Assembly: GCA_943704525.1 (NCBI GenBank)
Contig: CALSCQ010003289.1
Location: 1 to 47,263, forward strand
Length of the DNA stretch: 47,263 nt
DNA from: Pigoraptor vietnamica
Taxonomy: Eukaryota; Opisthokonta; Filasterea
Reading direction: 5' to 3'
Below are positions 27,403 through 47,263 of this stretch, piece after piece. Below the pieces are notes generated by a model. That model did no database searches. It had not been told where the DNA came from and saw only the letters and a program-made list of their open reading frames with translations. A program made the translations under genes and the position numbers. Positions within the stretch are counted from its first letter, which is position 1. Every line of letters starts with the position of its first letter.

Positions 27403-28748
27403 CTAGGCCCACGCCTGGCCACCCTTGGCGCCCATCTGATCGGCGATCAGCGACAACTCGTTGACAATATCGCGGAACGCGGGGCGGCTGTGGGTTTCGT
27501 GGGCGATGCACCGGTCGAGAAGGGCGCGGTAACCCGCAGGCGCGTTCTCGTTGATGGTGGGGCGGAGCTCGCCGCTGCTGACCTTGAAGATGAGCGCGGC
27601 TGGCGCAAGGTCGCGGACGTCGCTGTACGCTGTGCAGCGCGTCGTGAGCTCGCACAGCACAACGCCTGCGAAGGGCAAAGAAAGGTTGTGAGAACGCGCA
27701 GAGTGGCAAGGACATTGCAGTGCAAGGTGTGTAAAAGTCAATATCGAAAACAATCGATAAAGGCGACACCGACCGAAGCTGTACACGTCGCAGGCCTCGC
27801 TGTACGTCTCTCCGCGCAGCACCTCCTACATCGTCGTGCAGTTACGTTAGAGCAGCCTGCATATATCCACTCCCACTGCCTCGCCAGTACAGACGTCACG
27901 TGAGCGCGCACACAGCCGCACGCACCGGTGCCATCCACGGCAGCGAGCCGACGAGCGCCTCGCTCGGCGCCTCCTTGGCGGCCTTGAGCTGTTTGTTCGT
28001 GTCCGCCTTCAGCTGGGAGAGACCGAAGTCGCTCACCTGCGCGGCAATGTTAACAGGGTCAGACGTCTCGATGAGGGAAGTAAGGGAAGTAAGCGCACGC
28101 CACGACGGCGCAATAACTACCATATCACCATCCAAAGCTTGCACGACACCACAGCATGACATCACTGCGCCCACATGACAAGGACATGACGCCACCGCAC
28201 CTTCGCACGACGGTTTTCGTCGATGAGAATGTTGTGGGGCTTGAGGTCGCGGTGGAAAATCGGCGGGCGCGAAGAGTGGAGATAAGCCATGCCCAGTGCA
28301 GTGTCCTGCGGGAAGCGCGATCAGCACCGAGGCAATCGCGCGCGAAACACGCAACGGCAGACAACGCACACGCGCACGCGCACACGCACACACGCTCACG
28401 CACCACGCACAAGGGCATGTACGCACACGCGCCACGCACAAGGGCATGCATACGCACACGCACGCACACGCAGCACACGCAGCACACGCGCACACGCACA
28501 CGCACACGCACTCGCACACGCACACGCACACTCACCCTGACGATGGAGACGCGAAAGTCCCAACCGAAGGGGCTGTCCTTGTCGTCAAAGTACTTGTTCA
28601 GCGCCGACGGCATAAACTCCATCACGATGCACGGAAGCGCCTTGTCCAGACACGCGCCCTGCGCACACCACGCGCCGGTGAGAAACAGCGGATGCCGCCC
28701 TCGTGACGGGCTGCTTCGGCACTTGTGGGGCAGGGCCCACCAATTCCG

Positions 28749-28788
<40 letters not shown>

Positions 28789-31700
28789 GCGCACGCAGCG
28801 CATCGCCAACACAAAAAAAAAACCCACCATGAACATCACGATGTTCGGGTGCCGCAACTGCGTCCTGTATGGTCACGGAAGCGGCGGTGAGCACGCACAG
28901 AGTCGCACGCACAGAGAGGCAAAGCACTGCGCCACACGCACAGAGAGGCAAAGCACGACGCCACACGCACAGAGAGACACAGTCGACTGCGCACTGAACA
29001 AATGCACGCAAGGCAGTAACGCGCGTGACGAGGGCCGCGGGACGCACATTGTTTCGATTTCCTTGATGAGCGACGCGAGGGCGTCTGCCTCGCCCTTGGA
29101 CTGCGCAAGGACACACAAGTATTATACCACTGTTACGAGAGTGGAGAAACGGTTTGCATGGCACAGCAGTGTTACGCCAGTGTTGCGAGAGCGAATAAAC
29201 AAATGGCTCGCATGGCTCAGCAACGCCCACACAGTGGACGAAGTGTACGGACAAAGGCTCGCATGGCTCAGCAACGCACAAAGTAGACGGTCAGTTGTGC
29301 GCTAGGAGACGGGCTATACATCCACACAAGCGGCATTCACCTCCTTCGACGAGTTCGCGCGCGAGCCGAGCAGCGAGAAAAAGCGCCCAGAGCGAATAAG
29401 CGACGCAAGACCACGCCTGCAGACAACACACCGCCGTCAGTGTTACAGAGTTCATGATGCTGTACATGTATCGCGCGCGCAAATAGAGGGAGAACCATCC
29501 ATGGACTATGTAAGGTATGTGCTTGCACGCAGACAGAGAGAGCAGGCCATGGTCTGCGGAAGTGTGTGTGTGTGCGCGCAGGTAGAGCACGCAGACAGAG
29601 AGAGTGCAGGCCATGGTCCGCGGAAGTTTGTGTTGCGCGCAGGGAGAGAGAGAGAGAAGTCTGTCGTCTACTAGAGGTGCGCGAGACTCGTGCGGCACCC
29701 ACGAGCGCCAGGAGGACGACGACGCGCGCAGTGTTGCGTTGATGTCGTTCTGGCCGCCAATGATCGAGTTGACTATCGAATTCTTAAGCGACGACTCGGA
29801 CGCATCGCCGCTCTTGAGCAGCTTGACCGCCACCTTTGTGCCACTGCGGGTGTAACAGAGGTGTTAGAGACTGAAGAGACCTTCAGTCGCATGTGCGTCC
29901 ATGTCATCGAAGGTTATATGCGAGAGAAAGGCCGAGGGGGGAATAGTGTTTGTGCTGGCATGTGGAAGTAAAGGGGCGCACAAATATCAAACACACATTA
30001 AGAGTGCGTGGGCACAACTCACCGGAAGATGCCCTCGCACACCACGCCGAAAGCGCCCTGCAGAGTAAGTAAGTAAGGTCACTCCCTTAGTGTGCTTGAG
30101 TCATGACGACCCCGCACGTGCATACAGCCACACCCCAACACATGCATACAGCCACACCCCAACACACGTACGCACGCACACACACACGCACGTGCACGCG
30201 CGCACACACACATACACACGCCGGCGTACACATTGCATACACATGCCCCCGCACACACCCATAGACGCAGCACACACACTGCCACGTGGCCACCGCAGGG
30301 CGTACCTGCCCGACTTTCTCCTTGACCTCGATCTCCGACGGCTCAATCAGCCAGTTGAGGGCCTTGCGCTGCAACTCTTTGCGCTTGCGGCTCGTCACAA
30401 CGAGCGCGCCGCACAGAATGGCACACACCGTCGCAACGGGGATGACGACGGCCACCGGAATGACCCACTTGTTGTCGCTGCTCGAGGGATAGTACTGCGA
30501 CGGCTGCGGGGCCGGCTGAATGGGCGCGCTGCCAACAAACAGCTGCCACGTGCCGTCCTCAAGCCCGTTCGCCTGCGAATAGCCGCCCATCGCAAAGACG
30601 CCGAAGCGCGTCTGCTGCACGCACACGCTGATGAACCCGAGGGGGACGTACGGGCAGCCCGTGGTGTCGTCCGCCTGGCGAAAGCCGACGAGCGCCAGCG
30701 CGCGCGTGGGCGAGAGCAGGCTGCGGCCGAGCTGCCACTCGTTCTTGGACAGCGAGTAATAAAAGGCGTCCGCCGCAATTCCGTTGGCAGTGATGCCGCC
30801 CGCGAAGAGAATGCGGTTGCCGACGAGTGCGGCGCCCATTTCAGCGGCGCCCGCGGGCTTGACGTTGTATGGGTCCGACGGAGTCACGACAGACCACTGC
30901 AGTGTGGCTGTGAGAGGAAAGGCGCACTTGTGTCAGTGAGCGCACGCAGCACGAGTGCGACCCAAGCAGCGATCCACAAAACGTCACGCCCTGTATATAG
31001 AGAGGAGGCAATGGCAGTTGCGCGCGGGAAACAACCAGCGCGAAGTCACAAGGACTCGACATTCTCCTCAGCGCCAATTACAGCGCGCCACAGCACAGCT
31101 GTTGGGCGCCCAACGCACCCGTGTCAAATGCATAGAGGGTGCTTGAGAAGAGGCCAGAGTACAGCTGCCCGCCGTAGAGGTAGAGGGTGCTGTTGACAGC
31201 GATCATCGAACCCAGGCGGAGGGGCGGCGGCGCAGTGCCCGTCGTGGTGAGGCGCGTCCACGTGAACGAAACGAGGTCGAGCGTCCTGCGATCGAGTCAC
31301 GCATGAGCGAGAGCGGCAGCGGCAGTCAACGACCGCTACTTGACTTCAGGCACCAGCGCACGTGACTTGGGCTTCTAATTGGCATCGGCCCACGCACACG
31401 GCCACTGAGATAGAAACAAAAAGCGCTCGGACCCACCAGAGGTCGTTCGAGAGCACCCCGGATGTGCCGCCGTAGATGTACATCTTCGTGCCGCGGACGG
31501 CCGTCATGTGCTCACAACGGCTGGGTGCGCCGCCACTGGTGGCTTTCGTGGTCCACTGCTCCGACGCTGCGCAAAGTGAAATGGCGTATCAGCTAGAATT
31601 CAGGGACAGCGTCGAACGACCCCATTCGAGGAGCAACAAATCGCGAGCGAAAGGGTGAGGCTGGGCTGCTTCTCGACCCGGGTCATTCAGAGTCGGCAGT

Positions 31701-34197
31701 CCACCGACGATACGCCAATTCCCATGCGGAATGTGCCACCCACTCGTGTTGAACATCTGGACGTCGCTGAGGACGATGAGCCCGTCGCAGCCGCCGTAAA
31801 CAAACAAGTTCCCGTTGTAGAAGAGCGCAGAGTGCGCGCTGCGCTTCGCCGGGGGCGTCGCGGTGACCTTGCGCCACTCTTGGTAGTCTGCGGTTACGAC
31901 AGGCGCCGGTGAGCCACCAACTCACGGAGGACCCAGTCTATTTGACTATGAATCGCGCATAATGCAAGCACCAAAACACATGCACCCCTGGGCGCTCGCC
32001 ACGCCAATGTCCACCGCGTAACGGCAGAGCACACGCATCGCGCATATGCAAGCAGCAACACATAAACCCATGGGTGCTCGCACATGCAAATACACTATGC
32101 CCAGAGCCCACGCACCATAGTCCAGAATGTAGAGGTCGTTCGTGGCACCAACAGAGTCCTCGCCGCCAAACACGAAAATGTCATTCGTAGGGCTCACAGT
32201 CATCGAGTGGCCGCGCCGCGCCGACGGAGACGCGCCAAAGAGGCGCACGGTCGCCCACTTTTCGTCCGCTGCAATGCAAAGCGGTTAGAAGCGGCGATAC
32301 AAGATGAAGTGGCATTGCGAGTGTCGTGAGGCGAATTCGGTGGGTAACACCTGAAGGTCGCGAGAGTACGCAAAACACACGGCCAAGAACGCGACCGCCC
32401 CCAAAGACTGCAACCCATGCGGCCCAAATGACGAGCGCCTTGCGTCACAGCGACCCACCGAGCGTAGTCACGGCCGCAATAAAGCCGTCCGGAGTCACAC
32501 CGGTCGGCACGATGCCGTTCTTCACCGCGTCAAACACGCGATTGATGCGCGTCTGCTTTTCCACCACGCTCGTGCGCGTGCATGACGACCCAGGGTCCTC
32601 CTCGACCACCGTCGTCGTCGCCTTGAGCACGCCGCACCCGACCGCGTTGGGGCACGGCGCGAGGCCGACACCCCCGAGGCGCAAGTCGATGATCTTGGTG
32701 CCACCCCGGAAGTCGCGACGAAGGCGCTCCATGATCGTGAGGTACGTTGCGACGTCCACCTTCTTCGTGGCGGACGTGAGAATTTTGGCGCGCTGGACCT
32801 CGGGCTTTCCCGCGAAGGTCGTGTCGGCCTCGTTGTCGTCGACACCAATGACATAGAGCCCCTTCGACGAGGCGTAGAGAATGCCGCCGCTGCCCATCGC
32901 ACCGCCCGCGGCGAAGATCACGTCGGCGCCGTTCTGGATGAGGCCTGCGATGGGGCGAGGGTCACGTGAGCGGGTGTTGTTACAGAGGGCGCCAAAAGTC
33001 GCGCGAAGGGGCGCACATTCATGTGTGCGTGTGGTGTGGGTGGCACATTGCGTACGTCTGCGTCAGGTACAGATGCAAGAGCGTCTGCCTGTGTGTCAGC
33101 GTGTGGACGCATGCACGCATGATGTGCGCGCATCGCTTGAACCCACGGTCTGCCGCCTGCGCGCCGAGCACGGTATCGGAGAACGAGTTGACGTATTCGC
33201 GGTAGATGAGGCACGAGGGGCAGATGTACTGGACGCCCGAGCGAAAGCCGTTGACGAAGCGCAGCAGCGGCGCAAAGGGGGAGCCGCCAATCACGCCCAC
33301 GCGGTTGCTCGTCGTCACAAGCGCGGCGACGACGCCCGCCATGAAACCAGACTGGTCCTGCGTGCGCAATGTGCGGGGCATTAGTGTGTGCGTGCTACGT
33401 GTGTGTATGTGTGAGTGCGTGCGTGTGAGTGTGTGTGCGCGCGTGTGTTTCGTGTGTGTGAATGGGTTTGTGTGTGAATGCGAACGCGTGTACGTGTGTG
33501 CTTGAGAACAACCTGTTATGCCGACAGCACCAGCAGTCCCACAGCCTCGCAGCAATCCCTCACAAACAAAAGCCACACGCACCTCAGCAAACACGACGCC
33601 CTGCAGGTTCACTTTCAGCAGATTGTAATCCGGGTCGTAGTCTGCCAGCGCCACGTCGATCATCGAGAACGTCTTGTTCCGGTTCTCGAGCGCCAGCGTG
33701 TGCGACTCCGCCTCAAACCCAAAGCTCAGCAGCACGTAGTGGTCGAACCCGGGCGTCGCGACAATGTTGCGGAGGGACGTAATGTTCGCGGGAGACACTG
33801 CCTCGACGTAGTACACGCAGCGCGCGTCGTTGCCGGGTCCGTAAAACTCGTTCACGGCGCGGATGCACCCGGCCTGGCCGAGCTTATTGAAGTCGCTGGT
33901 CGAGCCTGCAGGTGTACGCGCGTGTGGTGAGAGGCGCATAACGAACTGCCGCACACGTGAATTGCGGGTGCTGTAGATAGTCTGATGCATGAAGCGAGAG
34001 GGAGGCGCCACCACAATATTCGAGGTACGAATCGTTGCGGCTCAGCCCATATTTCGCACTGACAACAGCGCGCAAGTGCATGGGTGTCGTGAGCAAAACC
34101 ACGTTTCTCGCTCACCTGTTATGATGGCGATGTTCTGTGCGTGTGCAGCCGCAAATAGGGCCAGCAGCACGCACGACGCGACGCGCACCGAGCCCAT
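27403..34197 (-). CDS. Receptor kinase: BMP/PnrA-like, kelch, TM, TKL kinase
   Basis: Nineteen exons, complement(27403-27665, 27774-27825, 27926-28036, 28201-28305, 28536-28658, 28828-28864, 29048-29100, 29341-29416, 29703-29843, 30023-30057, 30306-30907, 31119-31285, 31437-31566, 31705-31887, 32116-32268, 32459-32944, 33147-33357, 33583-33905, 34116-34197), give 1110 residues. Signal peptide MGSVRVASCVLLALFAAAHA; BMP/PnrA-type periplasmic-binding fold about 22-367 (ITGSTSDFNKLGQAGC, QSGFMAGVVAAL, RVGVIGGSPFAPLLRFVNGF, GADVIFAAGG, YVIGVD); kelch-like repeats about 370-690 (FVFGGEDSVGATNDLYILD, LFVYGGCDGL, MYIYGGTSG); one membrane span about 726-749; kinase about 775-1100 with GQGAFGVV, VAVK (K798), an Ile-Lys-Glu-Ile alphaC, HRDLKPHN (D954), DFG (972-974) and WMAPEVL. 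Kinase subdomains VIII-IX (DVYSFGVVLCEL) are TKL-like. All catalytic residues are present. PnrA relatives bind purine nucleosides, so a nucleoside or nucleoside-like ligand is inferred. Confidence 0.85.
28367..28535. repeat. CA/CGCA-rich repeat in receptor-kinase intron
   Basis: Degenerate CACACG/CGCACA repeat with two copies of a GCACAAGGGCATG block, filling intron 15 of the receptor kinase up to its donor at 28535. Confidence 0.85.
28749..28787. repeat. Poly(A) tract of 39 in receptor-kinase intron 14
   Basis: Uninterrupted run of A on the plus strand (T in the sense strand of the kinase gene). It lies inside intron 14, between exon 14 (ending at 28828) and exon 15 (starting at 28658). Confidence 0.9.
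29514..29645. repeat. Duplicated block in receptor-kinase intron 11
   Basis: A block containing CACGCAGACAGAGAGAG, then CAGGCCATGGTCTGCGGAAG, is repeated about 62 bp away with small changes. Two more short duplications lie in neighbouring introns (28895-28985, CACGCACAGAGAGGCAAAGC; and 29190-29278, CTCGCATGGCTCAGCAACGC). Confidence 0.75.
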
Positions 34198-34914
34198 TCT
34201 CGATGCGACTCTCAAGACTCGCGTCGCTCAAAGCGCCAGTGAAGCAGATGCCTCGCAGTTGTCAGCAGTGCATGGACGGCGTATGGGCGCACGCAGCTGC
34301 TTTGATCGGTTTTCAAATCGCGAAAGCGATTAGAGAGGAAGATGGACGACACCACGCAAGGTGTCCAGTCTCGCACATGAAACCCTCACCCCTTCTGGTG
34401 CGAGTGTGTCGAATGCGAGTTGAATGGAAACGGAAACAGTAAAATAAATATTAGTTAGTATTGAATTTGTATGAAATTTGAAAGTGAAAATAAACTGTTG
34501 CTGGTGGCAACGCGTTTTGAAGAATGGCGCCCTCAGAATGAACAAGCCATCGGAACGCCCATCGAAACGCCATCGGAATCGGAATCGTAATTAAATGTCT
34601 GGACGTTTATTTAAGGGAATTTTGAAATTCAAAATTTCTATAAATGGGAAACGTGCAAGCGCGCCAAATTCGCAACCGTTTTTTGCGCGGGAAATGGGCT
34701 GTCTCGCGCCAAACTGCGTATCACCCACACAACACACGCACGCACGCACACACAAACCTGCGCGCAACCGTCCGAAGTTACTCGCGGACGCACTCATAAC
34801 ACAATTTGGTGTTCTAGTTGGAGGCGTACTCGTGTTGTTGCGCGTACTCGTGTTGGTGCGCGCGAGTGAGTGAGTGAGTGAGCGATTGCGTCAGCGCGCG
34901 TGCGCAACTGCACA
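34198..34914. promoter_or_regulatory. Divergent promoter region with AT-rich island
   Basis: Region between the divergent receptor kinase and MSH2 starts. Most of it is ordinary, but about 34435-34690 is strikingly AT-rich for this genome. It includes TTTATTTAAGG, a perfect 19-bp palindrome AATTTTGAAATTCAAAATT at 34618-34636, and CTATAAATGG directly after it at 34638-34647, which resembles a TATA box. Promoter function is inferred from position and composition only. Confidence 0.5.
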
Positions 34915-43059
<8,145 letters not shown>

Positions 43060-43387
43060 GACAGATGCCCCTCATTAAATGTCGACCAGCATAGATCATA
43101 GGCGTGTGTGCGCTGTCGACTCCAGCCGCCCTCATTGGAGAACGACGGGAAGAAACGTACGTTCGCAGTTGTCTGGATAGAACGTGAGGGGCTGCGTGTG
43201 CCCGTAGTACACTGAGTACTTCGCGGGTAACATTTTTGTCCAGACTACCTGGCAACGGCCCACGTGAAAGCCGCTAGGGCAGTCGCGCAGTTGTTTCAAC
43301 CCCTATAGCTCATCGCGCGTCTCGATCCCTCTCTCCCTCCTCCCTCTTCCCACTCATTCTCGCTTCCTTTTTCCCGCCCTTCTCACC
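43060..43387. other. Intergenic: MSH2 3' flank / next promoter
   Basis: About 330 bp between two plus-strand genes. A pyrimidine-rich stretch (43318-43385, CTCTCTCCCTCCTCCCTCTT) runs up to the next start codon and is probably its leader. No gene is seen. Confidence 0.5.
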
Positions 43388-44000
43388 ATGAGCACGGGGT
43401 ACGTAATCACCGACGAGGACAAGGCCATCTGGCCCGACATTACGTATGGCAAGCACAACTACATTGCCTGCCTCCTGGGCTCCCCCTCGTCGCCCATCGT
43501 CTTCACCATTCCCCACGGCGGAAGCCTCACGCCCTCGGACATTCCGAAGAGGTGCGTGGGAGCGTGCGTGGCTGTCGCGTGCTGCTGTGAACGCGGTGTC
43601 GTTGAGCTCGGTGTGCGTGTGTACATGTGGCATATTGGCATCGTCGATGGTTCTTTCGCTCCCACTCTCGGCGCGTACGTGCAGTCTGGAGCTTCGGCGC
43701 CGCTTTCATTGAATGCCGTCGCGTGGTGGTCCGCGCTCGTGTCGCTGTGCTCCGATCTGTAACCCATTTCTCACGTGACTGCCCCCAGGCCGAAGGGAGT
43801 GACGGAGGCGGACCACGGGACGATCGAGCTCGGCATGCACATGGCGCGCAAGGTGTACGAGCTCACGGGGGAGGCGCCGCACGTCGTCATTAACTTCTTG
43901 GCTAGGAGTAGGCTCGATCCGAACAGGTGCGTGCGCGTCAGCCGGCGTGTGCCGGTGCAGCCGTGTAGTGGGCGTGCGCATGCTCTTTCTGTGTGTGGTG

Positions 44001-44031
<31 letters not shown>

Positions 44032-45227
44032 GTGTGTGTGTGTGTGTATGTGTGTGTGTGTGTGTGTGTGTGGGTGTGTGGGTGTGTGTGTGCCGTCTGC
44101 GTGTGTGGTGTGTGTTTGGTGTGTGGTGTGTGGTGTGTGGGTGTGTGGGTGTGGGTGTGTCTGTGTGTGTGTGTGTGCGTGCGTCGTGCGTGCGTGCATC
44201 TTGCATACGAAGCCCCTGACCCTGTCTCACCTCCCTGCCGCGCACCGTAGGGAGGAGGAGGAGGGCGCTGCTGGCAACACGATTGCGATGAATGCGTGGG
44301 AGGAATACCACCAGTTTTCTCTCGACCGCTGCGTGAGCGCAACCGGCGCTTCCAGCAAAGTGGAGGAGGGATGGAACGGCGCCGCCCCATGGTCGGTGTT
44401 GTTCGACGTGCACGGACATGGACACCCCGCGGACCGGATTGAGGTGGGCGTGGGACTCGACGGCGATGCGCTGCGGTTGTCCGACGCGGACCTGGAGGAC
44501 GAGGGAAAGAACACGACCCTGCGAAAGCTGGTGGCGCGTGGGGTGGGTGTGCTGGCGACAGTGTGCAGGCTCTGTCAAGTGTTACAGAAGAGAGGAGGGG
44601 AGAGACAGGAGCTCGCAGCGCGAAGACACCACGTGCATGCTTAGCTTGCGTTATACTCACGTGGCCTGTGTCCCTGCGCAGGCCGAATTCCCAAAGGTGT
44701 TGCGCCGCTCGACGTCCCTCTCCGACTACCTCGAAAAGGCAGGCTATCCGTGCGTGCCGAGCCCAAGCACGCCGGCCCCGGAAGAGGACGAGGCCTACTT
44801 CAGCGGAGGTTACACCATTCGCAAGTACTCCAAGGCCAAGGAATGCACGACAGACTGCATACAGCTCGAGCACCCGCGCAGCATCCGCGTCAACGGCGGC
44901 GACTCTGCGCGCAAGGCGTACGCGGCCAAGTTCGGCCCGTCGGCGCTCTCGTTCGTCAAGACGTGGTATGGCGTCGATCTCCACGCGAAGAACGGCGCCG
45001 AGGCAGAGAAAAAATTCATGGCAGCAACTCTTGCGGCGGCGAATGCGAAGGAGGTGATCGACGACTCCGCACCCGTGGCCGTAACGGCAGCCGCGCCTGT
45101 TGCTGTGGCCGCGCGTGCAGCCGCACCCGCCCCCCCTGCGGCACCGGCCTCTGCGGCGGCTGAGGCGGTCCCCAACACGCCTGCGACTGGACGGCAGGGC
45201 CGGTCGTCCACGTGCGCGCTGCTGTGA
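43388..45227 (+). CDS. N-formylglutamate amidohydrolase-like protein with CaaX box
   Basis: Four exons (43388-43551, 43789-43926, 44251-44542, 44682-45227) give 379 residues. The exon 3 end could instead be 44530, also in phase. The fold resembles the N-formylglutamate amidohydrolase family (zinc-dependent, related to M14 peptidases): FTIPHGGSLTP early, DHGTIELGMHMA, then FLARSRLDPNR (the family's R..DxNR motif) and LFDVHGHGH, which look like metal and substrate residues. The substrate is unknown; no histidine-degradation gene is nearby. The C-terminal 60 residues are a low-complexity Ala/Pro/Val stretch ending STCALL, a classic CaaX box, whose final Leu predicts geranylgeranylation. Membrane attachment is thus likely and unusual for this family. 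The gene has a TG-rich intron 2 and lies 329 bp downstream of MSH2 on the same strand. Confidence 0.65.
44000..44185. repeat. (TG)n-rich tract in amidohydrolase-like intron 2
   Basis: Imperfect GT run with GGTG and ATG variants occupying most of intron 2, reading TG in the sense direction. Confidence 0.93.
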
Positions 45228-45611
45228 GAGCACATGACACGTTTGTCGTCATTATTGAAAGACTGAGAGTTTCGGTGCTGGAGCGACTGAGTATGGATTG
45301 TTTGTGTGCATGTGCGCAACAGCGGCCGTACTGTCGCCATTGGGACTGCAGCCAGGTGCGCTTTGCCACTCTGTGTGAACGTGCACTGTTAATCGGATGC
45401 ACGCAGTAGGCCGACAGCACAGCGTCCCGAGATGCAGATAAAGATGTATCGTACTCAGATTTGCGGAGTGCAGTGTAAACACGCAGCGCGCGCAAGTGCG
45501 GGAGCGGGAAAAAAATGGAAGGGAAGTGTTGGCGGAGGGTCGATGTGAGGGGAACGCAAATTTCAAGATAGCGACGCGGGGCAATTGTCACGTGATCTGA
45601 GGTGACCACGC
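45228..45611. other. Convergent 3' region
   Basis: About 385 bp between the stops of the amidohydrolase-like gene (+) and the partial kinase (-). It should hold both 3' UTRs. I see no gene or distinctive motif. Confidence 0.5.

Positions 45612-47263
<1,652 letters not shown>

Overview
The window is nuclear DNA from a GC-rich, intron-rich unicellular eukaryote. The genes are dense, most are cut into short exons (the shortest are 13 and 19 nt), and the code is the standard one. Introns are packed with (CA)n/(TG)n runs and small tandem duplications. The gene set (a laminin-like secreted giant, a TRFH-Myb telomere protein, SNX17 with a retriever-type tail, TKL receptor kinases) suggests a protist from the Amorphea side of the tree (Obazoa or Amoebozoa). 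I cannot name the species from sequence alone.

Layout: a 20-bp minisatellite (341-1425); PRP19 (-, 1649-4555, 6 exons); an intronless 8.1-kb laminin-like gene (-, 4987-13098); a TRF-like telomere-binding protein (-, 13603-16050, 9 exons) with a telomere-repeat palindrome upstream; a SPATA20/YyaL-type protein (-, 16946-21983, 20 exons); a secreted alpha-carbonic anhydrase (+, 22720-23878); SNX17 (-, 24054-26980, 10 exons); a receptor kinase with BMP/PnrA-like, kelch, transmembrane and TKL kinase parts (-, 27403-34197, 19 exons); MSH2 (+, 34915-43059, 27 exons); an N-formylglutamate-amidohydrolase-like protein ending in a CaaX box (+, 43388-45227, 4 exons); and the C-terminal part of a second TKL-type kinase (-, 45612 to the window end). 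I assembled the exon models by hand from splice signals, reading phase and family conservation. In every complete multi-exon model the exon lengths sum to a multiple of three.

This is not an operon-like system. PRP19 (spliceosome), MSH2 (mismatch repair) and the TRF-like protein (telomere) are nuclear housekeeping genes. The laminin-like protein, carbonic anhydrase, SNX17 and the two kinases concern the cell surface, endosomes and signalling. The most novel items are the laminin-like architecture in one uninterrupted exon, the putative nucleoside-sensing receptor kinase, the TRFH-Myb protein with its telobox palindrome, and the prenylated amidohydrolase-like protein. Splice sites are also distinctive: donors are overwhelmingly GTGNGT, acceptors mostly CGCAG, and three introns appear to be GC-AG.
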